Shown here in pieces: positions 37,273-48,715 of a DNA stretch of 64,000 nt. Position 1 is the first letter of the stretch. The number at the start of each line of letters is the position of its first letter. The notes below the pieces were generated by a model. That model had not been told where the DNA came from. It made no database searches and saw only the letters and a program-made list of their open reading frames with translations. The stretch is from Lota lota. Lineage: Eukaryota; Chordata; Actinopteri; Gadiformes; Lotidae. The stretch lies in assembly GCA_026745465.1 (NCBI GenBank), contig JACYXH010000175.1:2367501-2431500 (forward strand), read 5' to 3'. Both the position numbers and the translations under genes were made by a program.

Positions 37273-37284
37273 CCACTAGGTGGC
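37273..37284 (+). promoter_or_regulatory. CTCF-like core motif upstream of pfdn4
   Basis: CCACTAGGTGGC matches the 12-base CTCF core consensus CCASYAGRKGGC at every position, 63 bp before the pfdn4 ATG. This fits the pfdn4 promoter or an insulator between the divergent bcas1 and pfdn4 genes. Occupancy cannot be read from sequence. Confidence 0.5.
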
Positions 37285-37346
37285 GGTATTATCGCAACCT
37301 CCCAGTTGCACAACAAGCTGCTGCTTCCACCGTCGAGGAAGTCAAC

Positions 37347-37776
37347 ATGGCAGCCACGATGAAACCTTGTGTAGTAAGTTCAGATAATAATACTGCTTTA
37401 TATGTATATGTACAAGTATTAATACTGCTTTACCACTATGAATCCGTGTGTAGTAAGTACAGTAAAAAACATACTGCTTTGTGTGTAATAAGTACAGATA
37501 GTAATACTCAGTGCTCCGCTGCTGATACGTGTTCCGTGTCATTCTACCTGTAACGTTACTCAGACATTGCTTTCTGATTTTTGTGACCGTTGCTTTTATA
37601 TTAAGCCACACCCTCGTGTTGTCTGCTGCTTGGAGCGCTAGCCAGCCATGCTAGCCAGCCATGCTAGCCAGCCATGCTAGCCAGCCATGCTAGCCAGCCA
37701 TGCTAGCCAGCCATGCTAGCCAGCCATGCTAGCCAGCCATGCTAGCCAGCCATGCTAGCCAGCCATGCTAGCCAAA

Positions 37777-37814
<38 letters not shown>

Positions 37815-39906
37815 AAGAACGACATAGCTCATAAACATGGAGGACATCTTAGTGATCAGAACATGTGAACTAAGCTGATGACGTACCTACTAATTATAAA
37901 TGACAGCTCTCTTTTTTAAACTTATTCTTCCATATCCGCAGGCAGTTGAAGATGTCAACGTCACTTTTGAAGACCAACAGAAGATTAATAAGTTTGCTAG
38001 AAACACAAATCGAATGACAGAACTGAAAGACGAAATAGAGGCAAAGAAAGTAAGCGTCAGTGACATATTGTGCTGTTGGTTGACTATCTTACAGGACCTT
38101 TTGCAAAACAAACTGTTTTCTTACCAGACTCATTCACTTTGGATGTTAAACCATGAAGCTTTCATTATATCAGCTGAGCATGGACGATGCGTCTAGTAAT
38201 AGGCACATTACCCAATACTGGTTGTCACTGTTCTTTACAGAGAGATCCTTAAGAACATGATCATGAGCATTGTGATAAATAAATAGTTGTTTTACCTCTG
38301 AATATATAATATACTATACTTACTACTTATATTACTACTTATATAATGATGCCATTCTCATAGGTGCATACAGTGCTCCAAATGAATGGAAATAAAAACA
38401 TGTCAATGTATCTCTTCAGAAATCCCTGCAAAACCTGCAGGATGCAAGCGATGACCTCATGATGTTTGACGACGACTCTCTCTTGATCCCTTATCAAATT
38501 GGTGACGTCTTCATCAGCCACTCCCAAGAAGAAACTCAAGAGATGCTGGAGGCTGCTAAGGTGTGCCAAAGCTCCTAACCAAAACCCTACCCCTATACCT
38601 AGAGCTCTCTCCACGGCCAAAAAATATACATATGGCGCTAAAGGATAAAGCAATCATCAACAATCTTTGTTGATCCTGTTTTAATCCTTAATATTAGTGT
38701 TATATATTTGCTCTGCTGTATCTGTTTATACTGGTGGTGTTAGATTCTGTATTTGTAAGACATGTATTTCCATTGCAGAGGGGAAGAGTCAATAGGTGTA
38801 GTAACAGAAAAAGAAGCACAAATAGCGGACCCCAATACTAAATAGTTATTTTACTAGACTCAACCAGCCTCACACAGCCAGACCATCGCTTGGCTTATTA
38901 GATCTGGAATATCTACTGTCAGCAGTGTTTGTTCAGGGGTGTTCAGCCAACCTTATTTCTGAATTTCCAAAATAAACGCCATTAGCAAACGTTAACAGTA
39001 TCATTTTCGTTTAAGTAAAAAGTTATTTTGTTTGAATAAAACGAATTCTAAAGAAGCATATATATACTATATAATGAAGCCATTGTAGAATTGTCGAAAG
39101 CGGCACTATCCGGTTTCATCATCATCTCCGGCAGTGTTTCTCAACTGGTGGGTCGCGGACTTGTTCTGAATGGGTCGCGGAGTGTGTGGTCCAATTATGT
39201 TTAAAAGTGTCATGATGACACAGTTTTTGCTTGGTTTGAATTGTACAAAAGTGACTGGGAAAATGTGGGTCCCAAGACCAGACCAGTTGAGAACCACTGA
39301 TCTACGTCACTCCCTGGTGTTTGCTGATTGGCTGACTGAATGTTGTTGGGCTGGTTCCAGACTAATACCTTGAGGTGAAAACCGGAGGTGAGCTTGTGAG
39401 ATTAAGGCTGGCTTCACTGTATGAAATCACAATGATGCAAATACATAGTTTATTCAGGAAGCCCACAAGTCTATCTGAATAGCTGTTCTACAAAAGTACT
39501 AGTTTACCAACCAAAATACAAGTGGTTTATTGTACATTTTATTATAGCGCTTACCAACCCCCTAATGAATCATCTGGTTAATATTCATTCAGTGTTTGTC
39601 ATCTGATGACCCGAATAGGTATAACATGCCTATTTTTTTTATAACAATGTGTTTTTGTGATCCCTCGAGTAACATTTACAAAGCTCATCCCGTTGTTGAC
39701 TTGACACAGTCGAGGTAAACAGCAGCAGCAGCCAGTGTTTCAACGTTGCCTTTTGCCCTAACCCTCACCCACAGGAAGTGTTGGAGCAAGAGATGAAGGA
39801 GCTGGAGGAGCGAGTGTCTGCGATACAGCAGGTCCTGGGCGACCTCAAAGTGAAGCTCTACGCCAAGTTTGGCAACAACATCAACTTGGAGGCCGACGAG
39901 AGCTGA
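37347..39906 (+). CDS. pfdn4: Prefoldin subunit 4
   Basis: A beta-type subunit of the cytosolic hetero-hexameric prefoldin chaperone, which hands unfolded actin and tubulin to the TRiC/CCT chaperonin. Exons are 37347-37373, 37942-38049, 38420-38560 and 39775-39906, all phase 0, 408 nt, 135 aa (human is 134). The start MAATMK is identical to human. Exon 2 carries VNVTFEDQQKINKFARNT, exon 3 IPYQIGDVFISHSQEETQEM, and exon 4 ends LYAKFGNNINLEADES, nearly identical to human over the whole length. The family fold is two coiled-coil helices (about 13-50 and 95-125) joined by beta hairpins. The exon 1 end has two GT donors three bases apart (after 37370 or 37373); the shorter form gives exactly 134 aa. 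Confidence 0.97.
37638..37813. repeat. 13-bp tandem repeat and (GAT)n in pfdn4 intron 1
   Basis: About ten perfect copies of GCTAGCCAGCCAT run to about 37773, followed directly by a GAT trinucleotide tract to about 37813. Both lie inside the first pfdn4 intron. Confidence 0.95.
39132..39299. mobile_element. hAT-type MITE, 168 bp, in pfdn4 intron 3
   Basis: The left end CAGTGTTTCTCAACTGG and the reverse complement of the right end (CAGTGGTTCTCAACTG) form terminal inverted repeats with one mismatch over 16 bases. They are flanked by an 8-bp direct repeat, ATCTCCGG at 39124-39131 and ATCTACGT at 39300-39307 (6 of 8 match). Eight-base duplication and CAGTG-type ends are the hAT (Charlie-like) signature. 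The element is too short to encode a transposase. Confidence 0.8.
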
Positions 39907-40088
39907 GCAGTGAAATGGACATTGACAGCTGCCTCAACATGGACTTTTTTTTTGTCATGCAGCTCTGATATCGGATCACAGTAGACTGTCTTTATATATA
40001 TATATATACACACACATTCAATCACATGTTAAGTTTGTCTTGGTTTTGGAACAAAAGCTTGAAACGGGACAAGTCTCACTGAAAGTTC

Positions 40089-40094
40089 AATAAA
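40089..40094 (+). terminator. Poly(A) signal of pfdn4
   Basis: AATAAA about 185 bases after the pfdn4 stop codon, so the transcript should end near 40.11 kb. Confidence 0.7.
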
Positions 40095-40115
40095 TGGAAG
40101 TGATGTAAGATTTTA

Positions 40116-42205
40116 TTTGGTCATAGTATTTTTGATAGGTTAATACATTTGTCGTTAAAGGTTACAACATGTATGAACAATATTCATTCAAGCACCTGCT
40201 TTGCATTCTCAGGACATAGAATTATCTTAAGTGAAAGTAAATATGTACATGTACAATATGTACATGACTGTTTCAAACATCCTTCACAACCACAGGTATG
40301 AATAAGATGGACGTTTTACTTTAAAGTGGGAGATATGTTCAAGTTTTGTATCAGAATATTGTAGAAGTTTTAATGATGAGCAAGAATCAAAGCAACAGTT
40401 AGACTTGTTTAGTATGAAGGGACAAAAAGTCAGCCACTATTTAATATGTAGTTGATATCTGGCTCAATATTTGCCCAGAACCAACTCGTTTTAAACTTTG
40501 AAGACGTTCACATATTTGTAAAGGTGTGAGGTTGTCTACCGACCCCATGGAAATACAAAACAAGGTTGCTTTTATTTTATACTGGACTGAACCTATGCAA
40601 ACATAATTTGCTCAGAGAATGAAGATCAAATAATTAATCTGAATATATTATCGCATATAGCAGCCCTAAATTAAAAGTAAAATATGAAAGTGGCCCACTC
40701 AAGCTCATAAAGAGTTAGTGTTCCTTGATAGTTTCGTTTTAACTCAACCTAAAGAATTTCATCATAATGCAACAATAAAATAGCCAGATTCAACTAGCTA
40801 AAAATAATTGTGCAATATTTAAAAGGGTGTGTATTTTGTGTAATGTGTACCACACTGTCTGTAGTAACGTATTGATTTTTTTAAATCTTGTAATTTCAAC
40901 CATGCTGCAGCAACAGCACAAACAGGCCAAAAGATGTCTCTGTTTCCCATCACATATTCAATGGAATGCGTCCAGTTCCCAGGGACTTATATCGAGTTCT
41001 TTCGATATATCCCTGCGTGGTAAGCATAGAGGGAAATTAAATATCATAAATCATAATTATATAAAGTGGGGAAACCAATCACTATTTCAACACTGAGTTG
41101 GAAATAATTGCGCCAGAAATAAAGCCTGACCTTTCAAACTCTTGTATTCGGTTCTCTTCTCAATTAGTGATGCTGACAACAGATGTTTGTTATCCCAGAT
41201 GTTTACAAAAATAACAACATAATATATTCCATCTCTAGTTAAATCGCTCTCTCCTATTCATCACCAGGTTTCACGCCTCCGGTATCTTTGATTCATTATT
41301 AGGGAAACACAATCTCAGTCTTGCAAATTCTTGCATCTGATGTGTTATTCTCATTCTGAGGCACCATCCAAGGTATTACTAAACATTCGTGTCCATCATT
41401 TAGCTGCATGGTCACATGGTGGCTCTGGCCCATGAGCCTGCGTCAGTTGGATCACATATTTCCTGACAGGACACACGTTCATCGCCTGGTCACCACAAAC
41501 GTACAGAAACAGCTCTCGGATTATCTGCAAAACGTTATTGATGGGATGAAACCATAGCTGATGATGAAATCACTTTGCATCCAATACTTTTTTATTATCA
41601 TCCAACCAAGACTACTCAGAGGACAATTAAATTGAATTGCCTTTGTTTTTATTTTAAGATGATCAGAAAAGTCAAGGTATTCTGCCGGACAATGCTCTGC
41701 CATCCCAAGAGACAGTGAAAGGATGGGGGTTTAGAAAAATAGAAAGCTAAATCATGAGTGGATAGACCAGGATGAATTGCATCAGGGGTGATAGTGTTGA
41801 GCAAGGACTAAGATGACTGTGTGTGAAGTGATGTAACAGCGAGCAGACTCACTATTACGAGAAATATAAAGGGTTATGTCACGCCTAGATTATTAGGTTG
41901 ACAATTGTTGCTGTTGTGAGACTTTATAATATGACTCGCTGCTAGCTTCTTCTACTCATTCTGGACCCGGGTCGTTCTGTGTTTCTAGGCGGCGACCACC
42001 TATGACATTCATTTCATTACTGTCCATCAAGGGTACCATGTTTGCTGAGGCAGCTTGGAAGGAGCTGCATATCAATGACCTTCACAGGGGTATCATGTAA
42101 TTCTATGTGAATTCTCACTCTAACTCTGTGTGTGTTGGAGTGCATGTGTGTGTGCATGCATGCTTGTGTGTGTGCGTGCGCACGCATGTGCCTAAGTGTA
42201 CATGC

Positions 42206-42255
<50 letters not shown>

Positions 42256-42589
42256 CTAAAGTTGTGATTATGTGATATGAGGCGTTACAGCTCCAGTCGA
42301 CCTAAACAACAACTTCCTGTCTCCTGCAACTACCACTTCCTGTCTCCATGGAGTAGAGTTTCATAAGCGAATGAAAGACTAAACATCTATCCAAAGGAAA
42401 ATCCAGAGAGCTTATTTAAATGGTTCCATGAATACCATCTGCAGATATTGATTGTCGATTACAATGCCGGGTCCGAGACTAAACAGTTCTGCATCAAAGA
42501 TGTTTTAATAGTCCTTTACTGCTAATTATATTGTTCAATATATTTCACTATCTTTATACCAAATGAAAACATTGTATTAATTTATTCAG
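40116..42589. other. Intergenic stretch, no gene seen
   Basis: Unique AT-rich DNA past pfdn4. Short open frames have no recognised domain. A TG microsatellite lies at 42207-42252, preceded by TG/CG-rich imperfect sequence from about 42127. Confidence 0.45.
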
Positions 42590-43019
42590 ATGCAGTGTAG
42601 CAGGAAATGGCTGTGTAGTGTCACAGGAAGCAGTGTATTGTAGCAGGAAGCAGTGTAGTGTAGTAGGGGGCCACAGTGTATTGTAGCAGGAAGCAGTGTA
42701 GTGTAGTAGGGGGGCACAGTGTAGTGTAGCAAAAAGCAGCAGTGCAGTGTAGTAGGAAGCAGTGTATTGTAGCAGGAAGCATTGTAGTGTAGTAGGGGGC
42801 CACAGTGTAGTGTAGCAGGAAGCAGCAGTGAAGTGCAGCAGAAAGCAGCAGTGTAGTGTAGCACGAAGCAGCAGTGCAGTGTAGCAGGAACCAGCAGTGC
42901 AGTGTAGCAGCCAGCAGCAGTGCAGTGTAGCAGCAAGCAGCAGTGCAGTGTAGCAGCAAGCAGCAGTGCAGTGTTGCAGCAAGCAGCAGTGCAGTGTAGC
43001 AGGAAGCAGCAGTGTAGTG
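42590..43019. repeat. GC-mixed minisatellite, about 23-bp unit
   Basis: Tandem variants of GCAGCAGTGCAGTGTAGCAG and shorter forms, interleaved with GTAGGGGGCCACAGT blocks. The right end is the most regular (three adjacent near-identical 23-bp units at about 42910-42985). Minus-strand frames read as Leu-His-Cys-Thr-Ala repeats; they are products of the repeat and not genes. Confidence 0.92.
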
Positions 43020-46000
43020 GGGACTTGTAAAGTGGGGGGACTGTTTTATGTCATCACCTAACATTGGACCAGCATTTCGTGTACATCCATGCAGCTGTGT
43101 ACATCTATGCATTTATACAACACCTTGCAGTATGATACAACACCTTTGGATACGAATGACGATTTCGCATTTTAATATAGACATATTTAGTTACAGGGCG
43201 GGTTTTACAGGGTCCAATAGTGATAGAGGGAAACGGGGGGTCCTGCCCCACAATTCATGTTATACATTTGTCTTGTTTATTTGTGCTGTAGGAAGTGAGG
43301 GGTGTCCAGTCACCTCCTACGATCACTAGCCCACTGGGAAACAGGCCCACACGTGTCTGGATGCAACCCAGTGTAGTCAGTGGCACCCCCAAGGAGTGGC
43401 CAGGGAGGCCACGGCCACCCTGATACAATCGATGGCCCCCCCAATGCCCCTCCTGACGAGTTGTATAATCATAATATGCTAATTAAGCATAATATGCTTC
43501 TATCTGATTCATTACATAAGGGACTAGTAATTTAAATAAATAATGCATAGTCACATTTGCATAATATGCATGGTATGCATAATATGCCTTTATCTGATAT
43601 TTTACAGTTCTATTCAATTAAATAAAATGTTTATAATTTTCAGAATAATTCGAAAGCAAATAACAAATTCATTGCCAACCAGCCTTAGTAAAGGTTTTGT
43701 TCCTTACAATCAATGTAATCCTTAAAATTAAAGTGTATATTTGTCTTATTAAGGAAAAGGAAGACTAGCCTAATTTAAGAACAATGCCTAACATGTATAT
43801 ACAGATATATAACACATTAAAACAGGATTGTCAAGATGTTAACTAGTATTAGTCTGTGCACATCAGATAATTATGAACATTAACTCTAAAATAAGAAACC
43901 AAAGTATATGGAACCCTTTCGACTATCCTATATACTACAACAGAGTAATATAATTCCTGAAATGCAGTGTCAGTGGCCCCATCTGGCTACCCCTAAGCCA
44001 TCTGTCCAAGAGACCACCTCATCCAGACTACAGCTTGTTTCTCTGACCCACTAAGATAAGATAAGTATATAAGTAATATAGTACTTCATGTGGGTGCTGA
44101 AAGCACAGGATAGTATAATTAAAAAGCGATACACATTTAAAAACAAGAATAAAACTATATATACATAAAATGTCTTTATACACATAATTGACAGTTAATG
44201 TTTTGTTGAAACTATACACTACTGACCATTAAACATGAAGGTTGTATTATTGTCTGAACTAAAATTCATCGTATGATCCAAGAACAATTTGATCTAGTTC
44301 AATTCATTTTTACAGGCTGGTCTGCAATGAAAATATCATGTACAATATTATATTGCAAGGTATTGATGAAATGTTTTGTTCACCTTAATCCTTAACGTCA
44401 TCAATACAACATGTTTATATACATTAACACTCACATATGACACATTTTAATTGGATCGAACTGTGTAGTAATATGTATTAAATAATAAGAATTATATTAT
44501 TACATTAAATAGTAACATTTGGACTACATCATTACTGAAACAAAGGAGATCATTTGAAATACAATCAACCACCTACCTCACCATAGTGTGTCATTGACCA
44601 TCACTGACCCCTAAGATAAAAATGTTTTCTTTTTTATTGCAGTCTCTTAACAACATTTACATTGAACATGTTAGTAAAGATTGACACTTACACTTTACAT
44701 TTTCACAATGTGTGCTTGAAACTGCATCAGCTTTGGTACTAACAGAAGGCTCTTGTTGTGAAATGGCCTTTAAATGATTGATAACACATGTCCAAATAAC
44801 AAAATAGATAATCTTTGTAGTGTAATAAATGTATTTTACATCTATATATATATTTAATAAGTAGAAACTTTAACTCCTCTGCATCCCCTATTTGTCAAGC
44901 TTAATGACACACAGCTGTGTTTAAGTTGATTACATTAATTAAGGTGATTATATTCGCCTCATATTCAGGTGAGTACAGCCGAACCATTTAGAGAATAACA
45001 AGTAGAAGTCATTAATGGCCATGAAATGCTTGAATTATAGGCATTCTCAACTGTAAACAGTATAAGATACATGTAAGATACAATAAAAGATAAGGGACAT
45101 AAGTAATAAATCATACGATAAGTAAGATAAGAAAATAAATAAGATCCTAAAATATGAATAGTGAAAAGTACCATTATTAAAATAGGAATAGTGCAGGTAT
45201 CGTTCAATTATGTAAGGGGTATTAGTAGAATACTCACTAGGTATTAGTAGAATACAACTAGGATGAGCTAAATCCATCCTGAGAGACTGAGGGCTATCGT
45301 CTACTGTCCCAGCCAGATGCTAGACGAACCAGAACAATAGGTTGTTGAATATATTTTTATTCTTGTGCACATTGTGACACATTGTAAATTGAATCCCAGT
45401 GCACCATATTAACTACACTGTGACCATGAGACCTCAATATTAACACAAAAAAATAAAAACATTTGACAAAATCTCAAAGCAGATGCTTTGTCATCTGCAT
45501 ATTAAGGCTACAATCCCACGATGAAATAGACGGGCAGGGTGCTAAATGACCATCTGGAAAACTTCTGCTGTTCACTGATGGAAACTGTTTATCTTTTATT
45601 TCCGCCCCAACTTGTATTCATAGCCATGGCCTGAGCCTTGCACAAGAGGGAGATGGTGAAAAAGAATGAGTATAAGAATGTTTTATTATTATTATTTTAA
45701 TCCCTGATTCACTTTAAATTCCAAACCAGTCTTTCAACCGTGTAAAATGTGCGCCAATAAATTATGTTTTGATGCATAATGATTTAGGGGTGGCACATTT
45801 GTCATACAAGGCTCTTCAGATGAAGAAATCAGTTGCCAAGATGAGTCAGCTATTACAACTTTAATATGTCCATGATTTAAATGATACAGCCAAAGGGAAT
45901 AGGTCAACAGTTATGCAGTGTGGAGTGTAGAACCACCAAATGATTAGTGATCGATTGTATGTGGTTGAGAGAGTAAGAAAACAATCGATCCAAGTTTTGG

Positions 46001-46652
46001 TTCAACGGTTTATCTTTTCAGTTAAGCTGAAACTCTGCCATTATTAGAGTTAATGGGCAGGTCTAATGGAACCTCCCTGTCTGTTTCCTGTAGCTTTAAA
46101 CATCCAGTTCAGCAACTATGTCTGCCATCAAAATCCTCCATTTTCTCTATTCCCTAACCGGTCCATGAAGTAGCAACATTAATTCAAAATGAGAGCCTTT
46201 TGAGACAAATCACTCTTTGTCATAGGACGTGACTAATCAGAGATGTGCATTAATTCCTCTGATCCGCTGTCACCAAGTCAGTTTTAATTAACCTTGAATA
46301 ATTCCAACCACCACTTATGTGGAAACGGCCCAATGTTTATTCACTGTTTATCCCTCAACACAATAACCCTAATCCCCCAGCACCCGTGGCATATCGGTGG
46401 CCGGGTGGATGTGGGCAGCGTTTTAAGTGTGATAGATGGAGTTTAGATTCAGGCTGCCGCCGTTGCAGCTTCCCAAGTTTCCCCCAGAGAAGCTGTGATG
46501 AGCCTCAGCTACAATATAACTGTTTAGCCTGAATGCTACAATGGCACACTGTTAACACAAATTAACACATAACAGGTTTTGTGTTTACTTGTGTTTTTTC
46601 TTGTTCACTCACACTTATTTGTATTAAAAAGAGAAACCAGTTAAAAAAACAG
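43020..46652. other. Intergenic stretch, no gene seen
   Basis: Unique, very AT-rich DNA. A CCCCCAAGGAGTGGCCAGGG and ATGGCCCCCCC patch near 43386-43442 recalls worn DNA-transposon sequence in fish but has no clear ends. Segments near 45480-45660 and 46190-46540 look like possible conserved non-coding DNA by texture only. Confidence 0.4.
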
Positions 46653-46741
46653 TAAAACGACACATACCATGTAAATGGTATGTGTCGTTTTATTTAAATA
46701 TGTCTCTATATTCAGATTCCGTGGAGAGAGGAATCTGAATA
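46653..46741. repeat. Two adjacent perfect hairpins
   Basis: The first hairpin is an 18-bp perfect stem (46653-46670 with 46675-46692) around a 4-base loop, with arm core CGACACATACCAT. The second, 16 bases on, is a 12-bp perfect stem (TATTCAGATTCC at 46709-46720 with its exact complement at 46730-46741) around a 9-base loop. No coding frame or transposon end explains them. Confidence 0.85.
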
Positions 46742-46893
46742 CCAGGGTGAAGAGGAGGCCTTTCGTCTCTTACTGCAGATGCAGACGCAACGTTTCAATC
46801 AAATATCTGATTAATAGTAGGCCTATCTATATCTATGTATCAATATATCTCCTTGAAATAAATGTTATCCCCACAGCACAAATATTTTTAGAG

Positions 46894-46910
46894 AGACAGA
46901 CAGACAGGCT

Positions 46911-46980
<70 letters not shown>

Positions 46981-47005
46981 GAGACAGACAGACAGGCAGG
47001 CAGGT
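46894..47005. repeat. (GACA)n microsatellite
   Basis: A tetranucleotide GACA tract of about 110 bp with a few single-base changes near its ends (GGCT, GAGA, GGCA). Fish genomes often carry GACA tracts. Confidence 0.96.
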
Positions 47006-47265
47006 AGACATGACTACAATACAATTTGATTTGAATTAATTTTGTACCAGTGTCAAGTATTTTCCAAATTCAGGCAAAGCACTACTGGTGTAGCAGAGAG
47101 TGTGTATGAATATAGTGTATCCTGAATTATGTATTGTCCCTTGCTGTTTAGCTAAATAAGGAAGAAGCCAAGACAATTATTATCAAGGAAAACATCTTCA
47201 AGTATACCATTATTATTTAATTTTGGACTCATTGCTTCTCTTTAATCCTCACCTGCATGTAGCCA

Positions 47266-47665
47266 GTTCTACCCCCAGTTCCACCTCAAAGGCAGCTCTA
47301 CAGCCAGCTCTACCCCCAGCTCCACCTCAAAGGCAGCTCTACCCCCAGCTCTACCCCAGCTCTACCCCCAGTTCCACCTCAAAGACAGCTCTACAGCCAG
47401 CTCTACCCCAGCTCTACCCCCAGCTCCACCACAAAGGCAGCTCTACAGCCAGCTCTACCCCCAGTTCCACCTCAAAGACAGCTCTACAGCCAGCTCTACC
47501 CCAGCTCTACCCCCAGCTCCACCACAAAGGCAGCTCTACAGCCAGCTCTACCCCAGCTCCACCACAAAGGCAGCTCTACAGCCAGCTCTACCCCAGCTCT
47601 ACCCCCAGCTCCACCACAAGAGCAGCTCAACCCCCAGCTCAACTGCCAGCTCTACCTCCAGCCCG
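47266..47665. repeat. Pyrimidine-rich minisatellite, CAGCTCTACCCC units
   Basis: Variable tandem blocks of CAGCTCTAC, CCCCAGCTC and CACCACAAAGG or CACCTCAAAG make a nested repeat of roughly 50-75 bp. A plus-strand frame stays open across it (Ser-Thr-Pro-rich, about 150 codons) only because the repeat lacks stops in that frame. Confidence 0.9.
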
Positions 47666-48469
47666 AACTCCGGAAAAACAGATAGGCCATACAATAAGAT
47701 GTCATTGCATGCGCAACATGATTCTACAACACGGATATGGATATACTAAAAAGTTTTTATAATCAAATCTGTACCGTCCACATTGAGCTTCACAAACGAA
47801 ATGTCCTTGTTGCATTCATTTGAGCATGCCAGTCACTGGACCCTTCTGTTCCCAGGGAGCCTTGAAGCTTCCTGAGCCCTGAAGCTGTTTAAACAGCGGT
47901 GAAGGCCCTCCCACTGCAGAATAAATGATATCTTCAGTCAATTATGTCTCAGTCAGACACTGAGTAGAACCATTGGACATATTGTCTTAAGACTTATTTT
48001 GTCTTTTTGTCTGGCGCATGATGGAGACTTAGGGCATGGAAGTTGATACCTGTTCCCTTTTTATATGACAGTTCCACCAAAACATTTGTTTCATTTGTTT
48101 GGTGTACTAGGAATGTTTATTTAATGGAACAATTAGCACAACTATCCAGGAAGAACACTGAATGCAGGCGTTCCTCCAATATTTTCAGTATTCAGAATGA
48201 ATGATACACCTTGTTCTTCCAAGGTAATAAATAGATTGGTAAACAGGGTGCCGAATTAAAACACGATCTCTCACAAGCTTGTTTAATACTGGGTGATTTG
48301 TTTTCATTGCTTTCATCTTGCTTCTAAGAAAAAAAATGGAAAAGAAAAAATACATATATAAATACATAAAACAAAATGGTTTATGAAAGGACTGGAAATT
48401 AAAGGTTAAAATCCCCAGTCTGCCATTCCAATCTATTTACATAGATGTCAGCGAGTGTCACTGTGTAGA

Positions 48470-48471
<2 letters not shown>

Positions 48472-48516
<45 letters not shown>
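48472..48516. repeat. (TG)n microsatellite
   Basis: A TG tract of about 22 repeats, 200 bases upstream of the acetyltransferase first coding exon. Confidence 0.93.
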
Positions 48517-48517
<1 letters not shown>

Positions 48518-48715
48518 TGTGTACATATATGTCTGCATATATGAGTGTGTGGGTACTTAAAGGTGAGCATGCCCAGACTAATTTTAATCCTCTCTGTGAA
48601 TGGGTGATTATCACAATCTGTGGCTTAAATTCAGAGTTGGGAGAAAGTAGAGAGAGAGAGGACTGGTCCTGAAGGCTTTAGACTTAGCGAACGACGAGGG
48701 AAAAGAGGCAAAAGC

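Noticed and set aside
42554-43112. Three overlapping minus-strand frames rich in Leu-His-Cys-Thr-Ala
   Set aside because: They are translations of one minisatellite in all three frames. A real gene would favour one frame.
46653-46692. A microRNA precursor
   Set aside because: A perfect 18-bp stem with a 4-base loop is too short and too regular for a typical animal precursor.
47223-47762. A 179-codon Ser/Thr/Pro-rich frame resembling a mucin-like protein
   Set aside because: It lies entirely on a pyrimidine-rich tandem repeat with no signal peptide, exon borders or neighbouring coding sequence.
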